From: Gemmatimonadaceae bacterium
GTDB taxonomy: Bacteria; Gemmatimonadota; Gemmatimonadetes; Gemmatimonadales; Gemmatimonadaceae
Assembly: GCA_036003045.1 (NCBI GenBank)
Contig: DASYSS010000030.1
Location: forward strand, 1 to 64,000
Direction of reading: 5' to 3'
Length of the DNA stretch: 64,000 nucleotides
Shown here piece after piece: positions 9,120 to 19,000 of this stretch. The notes under the pieces are model-generated. The model saw only the letters and a list, made by a program, of their open reading frames with translations, was not told the origin of the DNA and did not search any database. Made by a program: the position numbers and the translations under genes. Each line of letters starts with the position of its first letter. Positions within the stretch are counted from its first letter, which is position 1.

Positions 9120-11582
9120 ATGCGCCGCTCGATCTTCGCCGTTGTCGTGCTTTCGACGCTCGCGGTCTCGTGCAAGCAACATGGACCGGAGTCGTTACGC
9201 TCCGGCGATTCGTCGTTCACGAAGCTCGGCTCTCGACTCCCCACCGGTGTGCGGCTCGACCCGGCGGCGTCGCTCTCGCCGATCGGACCAATGGCGTTGA
9301 CGATGCGCTTGACGCCCGAAGGCAATCGCGTCGCGGTGTCACTCGGCGGCTACGCGAAACAGGGCGTGCAAATCATCGACGTCGCGAGCGGCCAAGTCGT
9401 GCAAGAGCTGCCGCAGGGCTCGGCGTTCGTCGGTCTCGCCTTCTCGCCGGACCGACGCACGCTCTACTCGTCGGGCGGGAACGACAACGTCATCTACCGC
9501 TACGACTGGCGCGACGGACGCGCCTCGCTGCGGGACAGCATCAGGCTCGGCGTGCGGCGGCCGCGCGAGACCGTTCGCTATCCGGCGGGCATCGCGGTGT
9601 CGCCGGACGGTCGCACGCTGTACGTCGCCGAGAATCTCACCGATTCACTCTCCGCGATCGACGCCGCCACCGGAGCGGTCGTTCAGCGGCTCGCCACGGA
9701 GCGGTATCCATACGACGTCGTCGTGGACGCTCGCGGCACAGTCTACGTCTCGGCGTGGGGCGGCAACACGGTGTCTGAGTTCCAGCGCGCAGCTGACGGG
9801 TCGTTGCGCGATGCGGGACGCATTCCTGTCGCGCGACACCCGTCCGCGCTGCTGCTGAGCGGCGACGGCGGCCGTCTGTTCATCGCGTCGGGTAGCACCG
9901 ACCAGGTGGCGGTTCTCGATACCAAATCGAAGAAGGTCGTCACTCGCTTGCTCGATCCGCCGCCCGCCGGACCCGGCGAGGGCGCGACGCCGAATGGCCT
10001 CGCGCTGTCGGCGGACGGCACTCGCCTCTTCGTGGCCGAGGCGGACGCGAACGCCGTGGCGGTATTCAACCTGTCGTCGAGCGCGTCCGGCGTCGCGACG
10101 GCATCCGGCGACGACAAACTGGCCGGACGAATTCCGGCCGGCTGGTATCCGTCGTCGCTGCTCGTGGTCGGCGACCAACTCGAGGTCGCGAGCGGCAAAG
10201 GACGCGGATCGGTTCCCAACCCGAAGGGTCCGAATCCGGAGGTCGGCCGCACCGATGAGTATTCTCTCAACACGATCATCGGCGCGGTGATGAAGGTGCC
10301 GTTGTCGGAGACGACCGGCGAGCCGCTGTCGCGATACACGGCGCGAGTCGCGTCAGCCAACGGATGGACGCGGGGCGCCGTCCGCTCGAAGTACCCGCCC
10401 TTCGAGCACGTGATCTACATCGTCAAGGAGAACCGCACCTACGATCAGGTGTTCGGCGACGACACCAAGGGCGACGGCGACTCGAGCCTCGTGTTCTTCC
10501 CGCGCGCGCTCTCGGTGAACCACCACGCGCTCGCCGATCGCTTCGGGCTCTTCGACCGTTTCTTCGTCAACGCCGAAGTGAGCCCCGACGGCCACAATTG
10601 GTCGATGGCCGCGTACGCGACCGACTATCTCGAGAAAACGGTGCCGTCGAACTATTCGGGGCGCGGCCGATCGTATGACTACGAGGGCACGAACCGCGGC
10701 AGAATTCCCGACGACGACGCCGCTGAGCCGGCGAGCGGCTACCTCTGGAATCTGGCGGAGAAGAAAGGCATCACCTATCGCAACTACGGGGAATTCGTCG
10801 TGCCGTCGCGCAACGCGTCGCCCGACGATTTGCCGCCCGGCTATCGGGGCAACAAGCCGTTTCTGCGCGCGCACACGAATCCGCTCTATCCGGGATTCGA
10901 CCTCCAGATCAAGGACCAGCATCGCGCCGATGTCTGGATCGACGAGCTGAAACAGTTCACGGCGAGCGGCGTGATGCCGACGCTCGAGACCGTGCGGCTT
11001 CCGAACGACCACACGTCGGGCGCGATGGCGGGACGGCCGTCGCCGCGCGCCGCCTACGCGGACAACGACCTCGCCCTCGGTCGCATGATCGAGGCGCTGT
11101 CCAAGTCGCCATTCTGGAAGAACACCGTCGTGTTCGTGCTCGAGGACGACGCGCAGAACGGTGCGGATCACGTCGACGTGCATCGCTCGCCGCTGCTCGT
11201 CATCTCCGCCTACAGCCGCCCCGGAACGATCCATCGATTCGCCAACACGACCGACGTGTTACGCACGATCGAAGAGATCATCGGACTCGGCTCGATGTCG
11301 CAGTTCGATTACTTCGGACGGCCGTTGCGCGACATTTGGGCCGAGTCGCCGGACCTGCGTGCCTACAGCGCGCTCACGCCGGCCCAGTCGCTCGACGAAA
11401 TGAATCCGTCGGGGACGCGCGGAGCGCGCGAATCGGCTCGGCTCGACCTCGACATCGAGGACGCCGCGGACGAGGCGCTCTTCAACCACATTTTGTGGCG
11501 GACCCTCAAGGGCCCGAACGTGCCGTATCCCGGCACGCATCGCGTTTCGGCCCGCGAGCTCAAGCTCGGCGGCGCGCGGTAG
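9120..11582 (+). CDS. lipoprotein with YVTN beta-propeller fused to AcpA/PLC-type phosphoesterase
   Basis: The 820-residue protein starts MRRSIFAVVV and has a lipobox-like site ending in SCK, so it is probably lipidated. Residues of roughly 40-330 form a seven-bladed YVTN propeller, with repeats such as GIAVSPDGRTLYVAEN and GLALSADGTRLFVAEA. The second half is a phosphoesterase domain that begins HVIYIVKENRTYDQVFGD and ends near VVFVLEDDAQNGADHVD, the metal-binding motifs of the acid phosphatase/phospholipase C superfamily. It likely hydrolyses phosphoesters outside the inner membrane. A TTG at 9102 has a GGAG four bases upstream and is an alternative start that keeps the same signal. Confidence 0.85.
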   Translation: MRRSIFAVVVLSTLAVSCKQHGPESLRSGDSSFTKLGSRLPTGVRLDPAASLSPIGPMALTMRLTPEGNRVAVSLGGYAKQGVQIIDVASGQVVQELPQGSAFVGLAFSPDRRTLYSSGGNDNVIYRYDWRDGRASLRDSIRLGVRRPRETVRYPAGIAVSPDGRTLYVAENLTDSLSAIDAATGAVVQRLATERYPYDVVVDARGTVYVSAWGGNTVSEFQRAADGSLRDAGRIPVARHPSALLLSGDGGRLFIASGSTDQVAVLDTKSKKVVTRLLDPPPAGPGEGATPNGLALSADGTRLFVAEADANAVAVFNLSSSASGVATASGDDKLAGRIPAGWYPSSLLVVGDQLEVASGKGRGSVPNPKGPNPEVGRTDEYSLNTIIGAVMKVPLSETTGEPLSRYTARVASANGWTRGAVRSKYPPFEHVIYIVKENRTYDQVFGDDTKGDGDSSLVFFPRALSVNHHALADRFGLFDRFFVNAEVSPDGHNWSMAAYATDYLEKTVPSNYSGRGRSYDYEGTNRGRIPDDDAAEPASGYLWNLAEKKGITYRNYGEFVVPSRNASPDDLPPGYRGNKPFLRAHTNPLYPGFDLQIKDQHRADVWIDELKQFTASGVMPTLETVRLPNDHTSGAMAGRPSPRAAYADNDLALGRMIEALSKSPFWKNTVVFVLEDDAQNGADHVDVHRSPLLVISAYSRPGTIHRFANTTDVLRTIEEIIGLGSMSQFDYFGRPLRDIWAESPDLRAYSALTPAQSLDEMNPSGTRGARESARLDLDIEDAADEALFNHILWRTLKGPNVPYPGTHRVSARELKLGGAR

Positions 11583-11595
11583 TCGAGTCGAGATT

Positions 11596-11631
11596 GTGAT
11601 CGCGTCGCGCGTCGGCGCGACGTCGCATCAC
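11596..11631. terminator. hairpin between convergent genes
   Basis: GTGAT at 11596-11600 and ATCAC at 11627-11631 are complementary, and the GC-rich sequence between them (GCGTCGCGC against GCGCGACG) extends the stem around a short loop. It sits exactly where the phosphoesterase gene and infA converge and includes the infA stop. There is no long T-run, so a bidirectional terminator is an inference from position and structure. Confidence 0.4.
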
Positions 11632-11849
11632 GTCTTGTGGCGGAAGATGATTCGCCCGCGCGTCAGATCGTACGGCGAGACTTCGATCGTGACGCGATCG
11701 CCCTGCAATACACGAATGCGAAAACGGCGCATGTTGCCGCCGAGTGTGGCCAGCACGTTGTGACCGTTGGTCAGCTCCACACGAAACGTCGCGTTCGGGA
11801 GGACCTCCGTAACCTGCCCTTCCAGTTGTATCGGTTCTTCCTTCGCCAT
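11628..11849 (-). CDS. infA: translation initiation factor IF-1
   Basis: The 73-residue protein is the exact size of IF-1 and matches it throughout: [13 protein letters not shown] at the N-terminus, [10 protein letters not shown] and the S1-like OB-fold, then [18 protein letters not shown] and a basic C-terminus. IF-1 binds the ribosomal A site during initiation. The gene stands alone, not in the usual ribosomal-protein operon. It follows the glycine-zipper lipoprotein gene on the same strand by 76 bases and has its own promoter-like sequence. Confidence 0.97.
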   Translation of the reverse strand: MAKEEPIQLEGQVTEVLPNATFRVELTNGHNVLATLGGNMRRFRIRVLQGDRVTIEVSPYDLTRGRIIFRHKT

Positions 11850-11886
11850 GAAACCTCGAGATTCGGGGCGGCCTCGGACGGCCTGA

Positions 11887-11915
11887 ATAATAGGAGGGTC
11901 CGAGAAGCCCGGTAA
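11887..11915 (-). promoter_or_regulatory. candidate infA promoter
   Basis: On the minus strand TATTAT (11887-11892) lies 17 bases after TTACCG (11910-11915) and about 38 bases before the infA ATG. The -10 element is good and the -35 is weak. A GAGG precedes the ATG by four bases. Confidence 0.35.
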
Positions 11916-11925
11916 GACGAGTCCG

Positions 11926-12396
11926 TCACGGCTTCTTCTTCGTCTTGTCGACGTTGTTCCCGATCACCGCGCCGACGATTCCGCCGACGGCCGCGCCGAT
12001 CAGACCACCTTTGACTTTGCTGCGGCTCGCGGTCGCGCCGATCACGGCCCCGGCGGCGGCACCGATCGCGGCGTCACGCTGCGTGTGCTTTTCCACTCGC
12101 TCGCTCGGCGCGGGCGCGCTGCGCGAACTCCGGACCTCACCGGCCGCGCTCGACGAATGCCCGACGCTCGAGCGCGTGTGAGTCGTTTGGTATGCGTTGC
12201 CACCCGACGGGGCCGCGCGCATCCGCTGGCTCTCGATCGCGGAAATGCTGTCGAGCGAATCTCGTTGATGGGCGGCGAGGGCCAGGTCGCGGTTGAGCGA
12301 CGTATCGGCGGCCGCGTTCTGGTTCCCCTTGCAGCCGAGTCCCGCTATCGACAGCACGAACGCCGACATGATCAACATCGGAGTCATGCGTTTCAT
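11926..12396 (-). CDS. glycine-zipper lipoprotein
   Basis: The 156-residue product begins [16 protein letters not shown] with a lipobox IAGLGC, so it is a lipoprotein anchored after Cys. The middle is Ser-rich and low in complexity. The C-terminal 50 residues form a glycine zipper ([17 protein letters not shown], then [17 protein letters not shown]) and end in a Lys-rich tail, as in YMGG/OsmB-like envelope proteins. The start follows AGGGGG by five bases; a GTG eight codons upstream is less likely. It probably inserts into or stiffens the outer membrane. No specific function can be assigned. Confidence 0.8.
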   Translation of the reverse strand: MKRMTPMLIMSAFVLSIAGLGCKGNQNAAADTSLNRDLALAAHQRDSLDSISAIESQRMRAAPSGGNAYQTTHTRSSVGHSSSAAGEVRSSRSAPAPSERVEKHTQRDAAIGAAAGAVIGATASRSKVKGGLIGAAVGGIVGAVIGNNVDKTKKKP

Positions 12397-12532
12397 ACGA
12401 TCCCCCTGTCGTTTGTTCACGCTCGCGTCTGCCTAGAGGGCAGAGGATGTGCCAGCTGAGCGATCGGATCGCATGTGCCGGGTGACGCGGGTCACGGATC
12501 GCGCTTTTTCGCCGGCCGATTAGCTTTTGTCG

Positions 12533-12617
12533 CTGACCGGGGTGCCTGCCCACGAAGGGCGCAGGCTGAGAGAGTCCCGTAGAACCTGATCCGGCTAATA
12601 CCGGCGTAGGGAGTCAG
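12533..12617 (+). promoter_or_regulatory. TPP riboswitch (THI element)
   Basis: The stretch contains the conserved TPP aptamer core: GGGGTGCC near 12539, GGCTGAGA at 12564-12571, ACCTGATCCGG at 12584-12594 and CCGGCGTAGGGA at 12601-12612. The closing P1 helix is formed by CTGAC (12533-12537) and GTCAG (12613-12617). The receptor ATG lies two bases after P1, and the only ribosome binding site, GGGAG (12609-12613), is inside the conserved 3' strand. Thiamine pyrophosphate binding should therefore hide the Shine-Dalgarno directly and block translation. Confidence 0.93.
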
Positions 12618-12619
12618 AC

Positions 12620-14722
12620 ATGATCTTCCATGCTCGCGCGACGCGTCGGCGTCGCTCCCGAGCGGCCATGGTGCCGCTCGCCGTTCTGCTCGTGCCCAGC
12701 CTGCTCGTCTCGCAGCAGCGCTCCGCCTCAGTCCCCTCCGACACCGCTCGTCGCGACTCGAGCCGGGTTCAACGTCTCGAGCGCGTAATGATCTCGGCGC
12801 TTCGCGGGTCGGGCGCGGCGATCATCTCGCAAAAGACGTTGACCTCGCAGGACCTCGCGCCGCGCTACTTCGGCCAGGATGTGCCGTTGCTGTTGCAAGG
12901 TGCGGCGCCGTCCCTCACGTCGTACGCCGAGACGGGGAACTACTGGGGGTACAGCTACATCAGGCTGCGCGGCATCGACCAGTCGCGCATCAACCTGACG
13001 CTCGACGGCATCCCGCTGAACGATCCCGAGGACCAGGTCCTCTATTTCGCCGACTTTCCGGATCTCGCCAACAGCCTCGGCTCCGTGCAGGTGCAGCGTG
13101 GTGTCGGCACGAGCAGCAACGGGACCGCGGCGTACGCCGGATCGATCAACATGGAATCGTTGCCGATCTTCGGCGGACAGCGCGGCGCGGAATTGCAGCT
13201 CGAGGGCGGATCGTTCGGCTCGAAGCGCGGGAGCGCGGAGTATCGCAGCGGCCTCACCAGCGATCGTCTCGCGCTCTACGTTCGCGTCTCCGATCTGAAG
13301 ACCGACGGCTACCGCTATCACTCGGGTGTCGAGGGCAAATCGGCGTTTCTCAGCGCGGGGTATTTCGGCGACCGTGACATCGTGAAGGTCACGGCCACCA
13401 CGGGGACGATGCGCGACACGATGGCGTATCTCGCGGTTCCGGTCACGGATCTCGACACGAACCGGCGAATCAATCCGCTGACGCCGGAAGAGCGCGACGG
13501 ATTCGGGGAGCGGATCGCGGCGCTGTCGTATACGCGCCTGTTCACTGCCGCGTCGTCGCTCACGACGACCGCGTATCGAATTTCGGCGAGCGGCGACTAC
13601 GACGTGCAGCTCGCGCCGCTCACGCAGTTCAATCTCGATTTCGTGTGGTACGGCGTGACGAGCGACTGGAGTCTGCGCCGCAACGGCTTGAGCGTCGACG
13701 TCGGCGCGAACGCGAACGACTATTCGCGCGACCACTTCGCCTTCCAGCATCCCGATCTCCAGAATCCGTTGTACTTCAACACGGGACACAAGGGCGACGT
13801 GAGCGGATTCACGAAGCTCGGGTACACGGCCGGACGCACGACGCTGTTCGGCGACCTGCAGGTGCGGCACGCGGAGTGGCGCTACCTACCCGACGCGCAC
13901 GCCGACATCCCGACCGAGTCGATCGCGTGGACGTTCGTGAACCCGAAGGTCGGCGTCACTCACGTCGTCAACCGGTCGACCTCGCTCTACGTGTCGTACG
14001 GCGCCAACACGCGAGAGCCGGCCCGCGGCGACATGCTCGCCGGCTTCGACAATCTGGACACGTCCAACGTCGCTTTCGTCGGCGATCTGCATCGCGTGAA
14101 GCCGGAGACCGTGCACGACCTCGAGTTGGGCACGACGTTTCGCACGCGCACGATCGACGCGCAGGCGAACATCTACTCGATGAACTTCCGCAACGAGATC
14201 GCGCCGATCGGGCAGCTCAGCTACATCGGGAATCCGCTGCGCGAGAACGTCGCCTCGAGCTACCGCCGCGGGATCGAAGGCGACGTCACGTATCGCGGAA
14301 TCGCGCACTGGCTCTTGACGGCCAACGTCTCCGCGAGCACGAACCGCATTCGCGACTACACCGACTCGACCGGCGACACGCCGCTGACGTACCACGACGT
14401 GCAGCCGCTTCTGACCCCGCGTTTCATGACCTACGAGCGCGCCGCGTTCGCCCCGAGCGAGAATCTCTGGCTGGCGCTCGAGACGCGCTACACGGCCCGA
14501 TCGTTCCTTCAGAACACCGACGACCCGCTCTACGTCCTCCCGGCGTCGTTCAACGTCGACGCGAGTGTGTCGTGGCACGTGAAGCAGTACGAGCTCGTCG
14601 GCCGGATCAACAACCTGCTCGACGGCAAGAAGTACGGGAGCGGCTACGCCGGCGACGGCGTCCCCGACTTCTACGTCCTGCCCCCGCGCAACTTCTTCGT
14701 GACGTTAAAGCTCGATTTTTGA
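12620..14722 (+). CDS. TonB-dependent outer-membrane receptor, probably for thiamine
   Basis: The 700-residue protein has an Arg-rich signal peptide followed by a plug domain (roughly residues 50-175, with YIRLRGIDQSRINLTLDGIP and VQRGVGTSSNGTAAYAGSIN) and a long 22-stranded barrel. It ends in FVTLKLDF, the typical C-terminal outer-membrane signal. Energy would come from TonB-ExbBD, not present here. The substrate is inferred from the TPP riboswitch that ends two bases before the ATG: genes under this element make or import thiamine or its precursors. No cognate inner-membrane transporter adjoins it. The 265 bases downstream, up to the convergent oxidoreductase gene, contain nothing I recognise. 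Confidence 0.88.
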   Translation: MIFHARATRRRRSRAAMVPLAVLLVPSLLVSQQRSASVPSDTARRDSSRVQRLERVMISALRGSGAAIISQKTLTSQDLAPRYFGQDVPLLLQGAAPSLTSYAETGNYWGYSYIRLRGIDQSRINLTLDGIPLNDPEDQVLYFADFPDLANSLGSVQVQRGVGTSSNGTAAYAGSINMESLPIFGGQRGAELQLEGGSFGSKRGSAEYRSGLTSDRLALYVRVSDLKTDGYRYHSGVEGKSAFLSAGYFGDRDIVKVTATTGTMRDTMAYLAVPVTDLDTNRRINPLTPEERDGFGERIAALSYTRLFTAASSLTTTAYRISASGDYDVQLAPLTQFNLDFVWYGVTSDWSLRRNGLSVDVGANANDYSRDHFAFQHPDLQNPLYFNTGHKGDVSGFTKLGYTAGRTTLFGDLQVRHAEWRYLPDAHADIPTESIAWTFVNPKVGVTHVVNRSTSLYVSYGANTREPARGDMLAGFDNLDTSNVAFVGDLHRVKPETVHDLELGTTFRTRTIDAQANIYSMNFRNEIAPIGQLSYIGNPLRENVASSYRRGIEGDVTYRGIAHWLLTANVSASTNRIRDYTDSTGDTPLTYHDVQPLLTPRFMTYERAAFAPSENLWLALETRYTARSFLQNTDDPLYVLPASFNVDASVSWHVKQYELVGRINNLLDGKKYGSGYAGDGVPDFYVLPPRNFFVTLKLDF

Positions 14723-14987
14723 ACGATTTGGCGGAAGAACGGCCGGATTTACGCGGAACCTGCAAAGAGCTTTGAACAACCCTTAAGTACGCGTGTCCGT
14801 TACTGCGGATAAATTCTCGTCCCTAATGCCGCATCGACAATTGATTCGTGGACACAAGCCGATTCACCGACGCATCCGGTCGAACGAGACTGGTTCTTGA
14901 TCTTGTTGTTTCCGCGCACATCCGGCTGTTCTTCCGCGACATCCGCGTTCAGTTCCAAAATCATAGATCCTGCTTAACGAACCAGGA

Positions 14988-15977
14988 TCACGACACGCGC
15001 AAGACGACTTTGCCGAACGTCGCGTTGCCGGCGAGCCGCTCGTGGGCTTTGGCGACGTCGGCGAGGTCGAGGACCGTGTCGATCGTCGGACGGAGCGTCC
15101 CGGAGGCCACGAGGGGGACGATGTCGCGCGTGAACGCGGCGGTCACCGCGCGCTTCTCGTCGACGGAGCGTGAGCGCAGAACGGTGCCGATCAGCGTGAG
15201 ACGCTTGCCGAGGACCATGCCGACGGGGATCGACGCGGTGCGGCCGGCCACTGTGCCGATGATCATGATGCGGCCCTTCGATGACGCGGCGCGGATGTTC
15301 GCGCCGACATAGTCGCCGCCGACGAGATCGAGCACGACCGGCACACCCTTGCCGCCGGTCCACTGCTCGACCTGCGCGACGATCGCTTCCGGGTCGCCGG
15401 CAACGACGATTCCGTCCTCCAGTCCGAGCCCGCGGGCTCGCTCGATCTTGTCGGCCGTGCGCGCCGTGCCGTACGGCGTCGCCTGCCACGCGCGCGCGAC
15501 TTGCGTCGCGGCGAGGCCGACGCCGCTTCCCACGGCATGAATCAAGACGCTTTCTCCGCTCGCGACCTGAGCCTGTGTCACGAGCGCGTCGTGCGCGGTC
15601 ATGAACGCTTCGGGGATCGCGCCCGCGTCGGTCCACGAGAGCTGCCGTGGGATGGGCGACGCGCAGCCCGAGTCGACGACGAGAAACTCGGCGTGGCCCC
15701 CGCCGGCGGTAATCCCGAACACTCGTGCGCCGACCGTCCACGCGCCGCCATCGTCACCGAGCGCGGCGACCTCTCCGGCGAACTCCAAGCCGGGAATGTC
15801 GGCCGGCGCGCCGGGCGGCGCGGGATAGCGGCCCTCGCGTTGCAATAGATCCGCGCGATTGAGCGCCGACGTGCGAACGCGCACGAGAACCTGGCCGCGG
15901 CCCGGCTTCGGCGTCGGCCGCTCCTGCACCTCGAGCACTTCGGGGCCGCCGGGGCGCGTGATGACGACGGCGCGCAT
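14988..15977 (-). CDS. NADPH:quinone oxidoreductase / zinc-independent alcohol dehydrogenase-like
   Basis: The 329-residue protein is an MDR-family oxidoreductase. It starts MRAVVITRPGGPEVLEV, has LNRADLLQREGRYP, the GROES-like N-terminal domain and a Rossmann domain entered at VLIHAVGSGVGLAATQVAR. No structural zinc Cys cluster is present, which fits quinone reductases and PIG3-like enzymes. It should reduce quinones or enones with NADPH in the cytoplasm. A GTG at 16004 overlaps the stop of the upstream propeller gene in a GTGA junction and may be the true, coupled start. I kept the ATG because family homology begins there. Confidence 0.85.
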   Translation of the reverse strand: MRAVVITRPGGPEVLEVQERPTPKPGRGQVLVRVRTSALNRADLLQREGRYPAPPGAPADIPGLEFAGEVAALGDDGGAWTVGARVFGITAGGGHAEFLVVDSGCASPIPRQLSWTDAGAIPEAFMTAHDALVTQAQVASGESVLIHAVGSGVGLAATQVARAWQATPYGTARTADKIERARGLGLEDGIVVAGDPEAIVAQVEQWTGGKGVPVVLDLVGGDYVGANIRAASSKGRIMIIGTVAGRTASIPVGMVLGKRLTLIGTVLRSRSVDEKRAVTAAFTRDIVPLVASGTLRPTIDTVLDLADVAKAHERLAGNATFGKVVLRVS

Positions 15978-16000
15978 CACCGGCGGAACCGTTGCGTCAC

Positions 16001-19000
16001 TCACGGGACGATGACCGGCGGCGGCCCGGGGATCGCCGGAACGTTCAGTTCTTTGAGCAGGGCGTTGAACGATGCGACGTCCGTCCCTTCGACCGATCGG
16101 AGCTTCGCGAGATGCGCGTCGATCTTGGGGCGGAGATCCTGCAGGATCGCGCTTTCCTGTTTCGTCGGACCCGCGTCGGCGCTCTGCACCATCCCCGCGA
16201 GCGACAGCAGCATGTTGTAATAGCGAATCGGGTAATGGAGCGTGATCTCGTCGGCGTGCGAGTGGATCTCGACCAGCGAGTCGCGAATCGTTTCCAGCGT
16301 CGCATGGATCGGCTTGGCGGCGTCGGCGACGCGCTTCTCGTAGGACTGCCCCTTCGCCGCCGCGACGCGATCGTCCAGCGCGTGCTCGAGCTCGAGGATG
16401 CGTTTGGCGGCGTCGGAGACTTCGTTCGTCTTCGTCTGGACCGCGAGCGCGAGCGCGAGCTGCGCGTCGTAGTCGGCCTGGGTCGTGGTCAGTCTCGGGT
16501 CGCCGCGCACGGCGACCGTGCTCGTGAGCGTCCGCCCTTTGCCGATGAGCCGTACGGTGTATGTACCCGGCGCGGCCACCGGCCCCAGCGTCGACCCCTC
16601 GTCGTTGACGACGTCCTTCGCCTCGCGCGTCGCGGGATACCGCAGGTCCCACACGAACCGATTCAAGCCGGCTCGCGCCGTCACGATGGAGTCGCTGGGC
16701 GCGAACGCCAGCGTGTCGTTCAGCAGCTCGCGCGAGCCGCGCACCTTGAGCGACATCGTGTCGGTCGGCTGCTTTCCGGGGCTCGTGCCCTGTGCGTGAG
16801 CGGAGTCCGCGCCCATGCGAGCGAATGCGGCGGACTTGACCGAGTCGGGCGGCGCCGCGCTCGAGAAATGGCGAATCACCTTTCCGCTCGCGTCGAGGAA
16901 TTCGAGCCGCAAGCTGTCGCGCGGATCGAGCCCTCCCGCCGCAGAGGAGAGCCAGTAGTCCACGATCACGCCAGCCGGCGGATTCTCGCCGTCGGTCGTC
17001 GTACGGAAGTGCCCGGCGGCGAATCGAGTCGCCGTATCAGGCGTGAACAGATGGATGGCCGCGCGGCGCACACTGTCCGCCAGCGTCCGCAGCGGCGACA
17101 CGTCGTCGAGCACCCACATCGCCCGGCCGTGCGTCGCGGCGATGAGATCGCTGCCCTGCACCTTCAGATCGCGAACGGACGCGCGCGGCAGGTTGAGCTG
17201 CAGCGGTTCCCAGTGCGCGCCGTCGTCGCTCGAGTAGTAGACGCCCGTCTCCGTGCCGGCGTACAGCAGGCCGCGACGCACCGGGTCCTCTCGAATGCTT
17301 CGCGTGTACGCGCCGTCGGGAATGCCCGTGTTGATCGCGGTCCAGGTGCGGCCGAAATCCGAGGTCTTGTACAGGTATGGTTTGAAGTCGTCGAGTTGGT
17401 AGCGGTTCGCCGCTACGTACGCCGTCGCCGGATCGAAGTGCGACGGCTCGACGATCGAGACGCGCGTAAACCTCGCCATCGCCGCCGGCGTCACGTTCGC
17501 CCATGTCGTGCCCCGGTCGCGCGTGACGTGAATCAGTCCGTCGTCCGATCCGGCCCAGAGGATGTCGCCGGAGCGCGGCGACTCGGCGAGCGCGAACACC
17601 GACGCGTACCACTCGGTGCCGGTCATGTCGTAGGTGATCGGGCCGCCGGCGGGGCCGAGCGTCGTCGGATCGTGGCGCGTCAGATCGGGGCTGATCGGCT
17701 GCCAACTGTCACCGTCGTCGGTGGACTTGAAGATTCTGTTCGCCGACGAGTACAGCACGCGTGGGTCGTGCGTCGAGTAGACGATCGGGTACGTCCACTG
17801 GAAGCGATTCGGCACGTCGCGCGCCGGCCACCCGTCGTAGTTGTTCAGCCAGACCGAGATGTCCTTCGTCTGCTTCGTCTTCACGTCGTAGCGCGTCATC
17901 GTGCCGGTGTACGTCCCGGCGATGACGACGTTCGGATTGCCGGGCTTCGGTGCGATGTAGCCCGATTCTCCGCCACCCACCGGCCACCAGTCCGATTCGT
18001 CGATCACGCCGTTGTCGGAGCGGCTCACAATCGACACCGTCGTGTTGTCCTGCTGCGCGCCGTAGATGCGATACGGCCACTGGTCGTCCGTCGCGACGTG
18101 ATAGAACTGAGCCGTCGGCTGGTTCATGATCGAGGACCAGTTCGAGCCCCCGTCGAAGCTGATCGTCGCGCCGCCGTCGTTGCCGCTGATCATCCGGCGT
18201 GAATCCTTCGGGTCGATCCACAGCGCGTGCGTGTCGCCGTGCGGAAGCCGCAATCGCGTGAACGTGCGGCCGCCGTCGGTCGACTTCCAGGTCGACAGGT
18301 TCATCACGTACACGGTGTTCGTGTCGGCCGGGTCGGCGGTGATCTCACCGTAGTACCACGGCCGCACCATCCATTTCTGGTCGCCGTTCGTGCGCTGCCA
18401 CGTCGCGCCGTCGTCATCGCTTCGGAAGATGCCGCCCGTCGAGTCCTCCGGCGGACACTCGATCGTCGCGTAGACACGCTGCGGGTTCGCGCGCGACACC
18501 GACATGCCGATGCGGCCGAGCGGATTCTTGGGAATGCCCGGCGCGCCGCTGATGTCACGCCACGTGTCGCCACCGTCCGCCGTCTTCCATAGACTTCCGT
18601 TCCCGGCCGTGAATCCCCACGGCGTGCGCTGCATGTGCCAGAGCGCGGCGAAAAGGATTCGCGGATTCGACGGATCCATCTCGATCTCGGCGGCACCCGT
18701 CGAGTCGTTCGTGAAGAGCACGCGCTGCCAGGTTTTGCCGCCGTCGGTCGAGCGATAGACGCCGCGGGTGCTGTTCTTACCGCTGGCGTGTCCGAGCGCC
18801 GCGACGAACACGCGATCGGGGTCTCGTGGATCCACGACGATCCGCGAGATGTGCCGCGCATCGTCGAGGCCGAGGTGCGTCCACGACTTTCCGGCATCGG
18901 TGGAGCGATACATGCCGTCGCCGTACGTCCAATCTTCGCGCAAATCGGCTTCACCGCCGCCCGCGTAGACGACGTTCGGATCGGACGGCGCGATGGCGAT

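Noticed and set aside
15992..18202. A 736-residue plus-strand frame antisense to the BNR/VPS10 protein
   Set aside because: It is Arg/Val/Asp-rich with no domain resemblance. Long antisense frames are expected opposite GC-rich genes with strong third-position bias.
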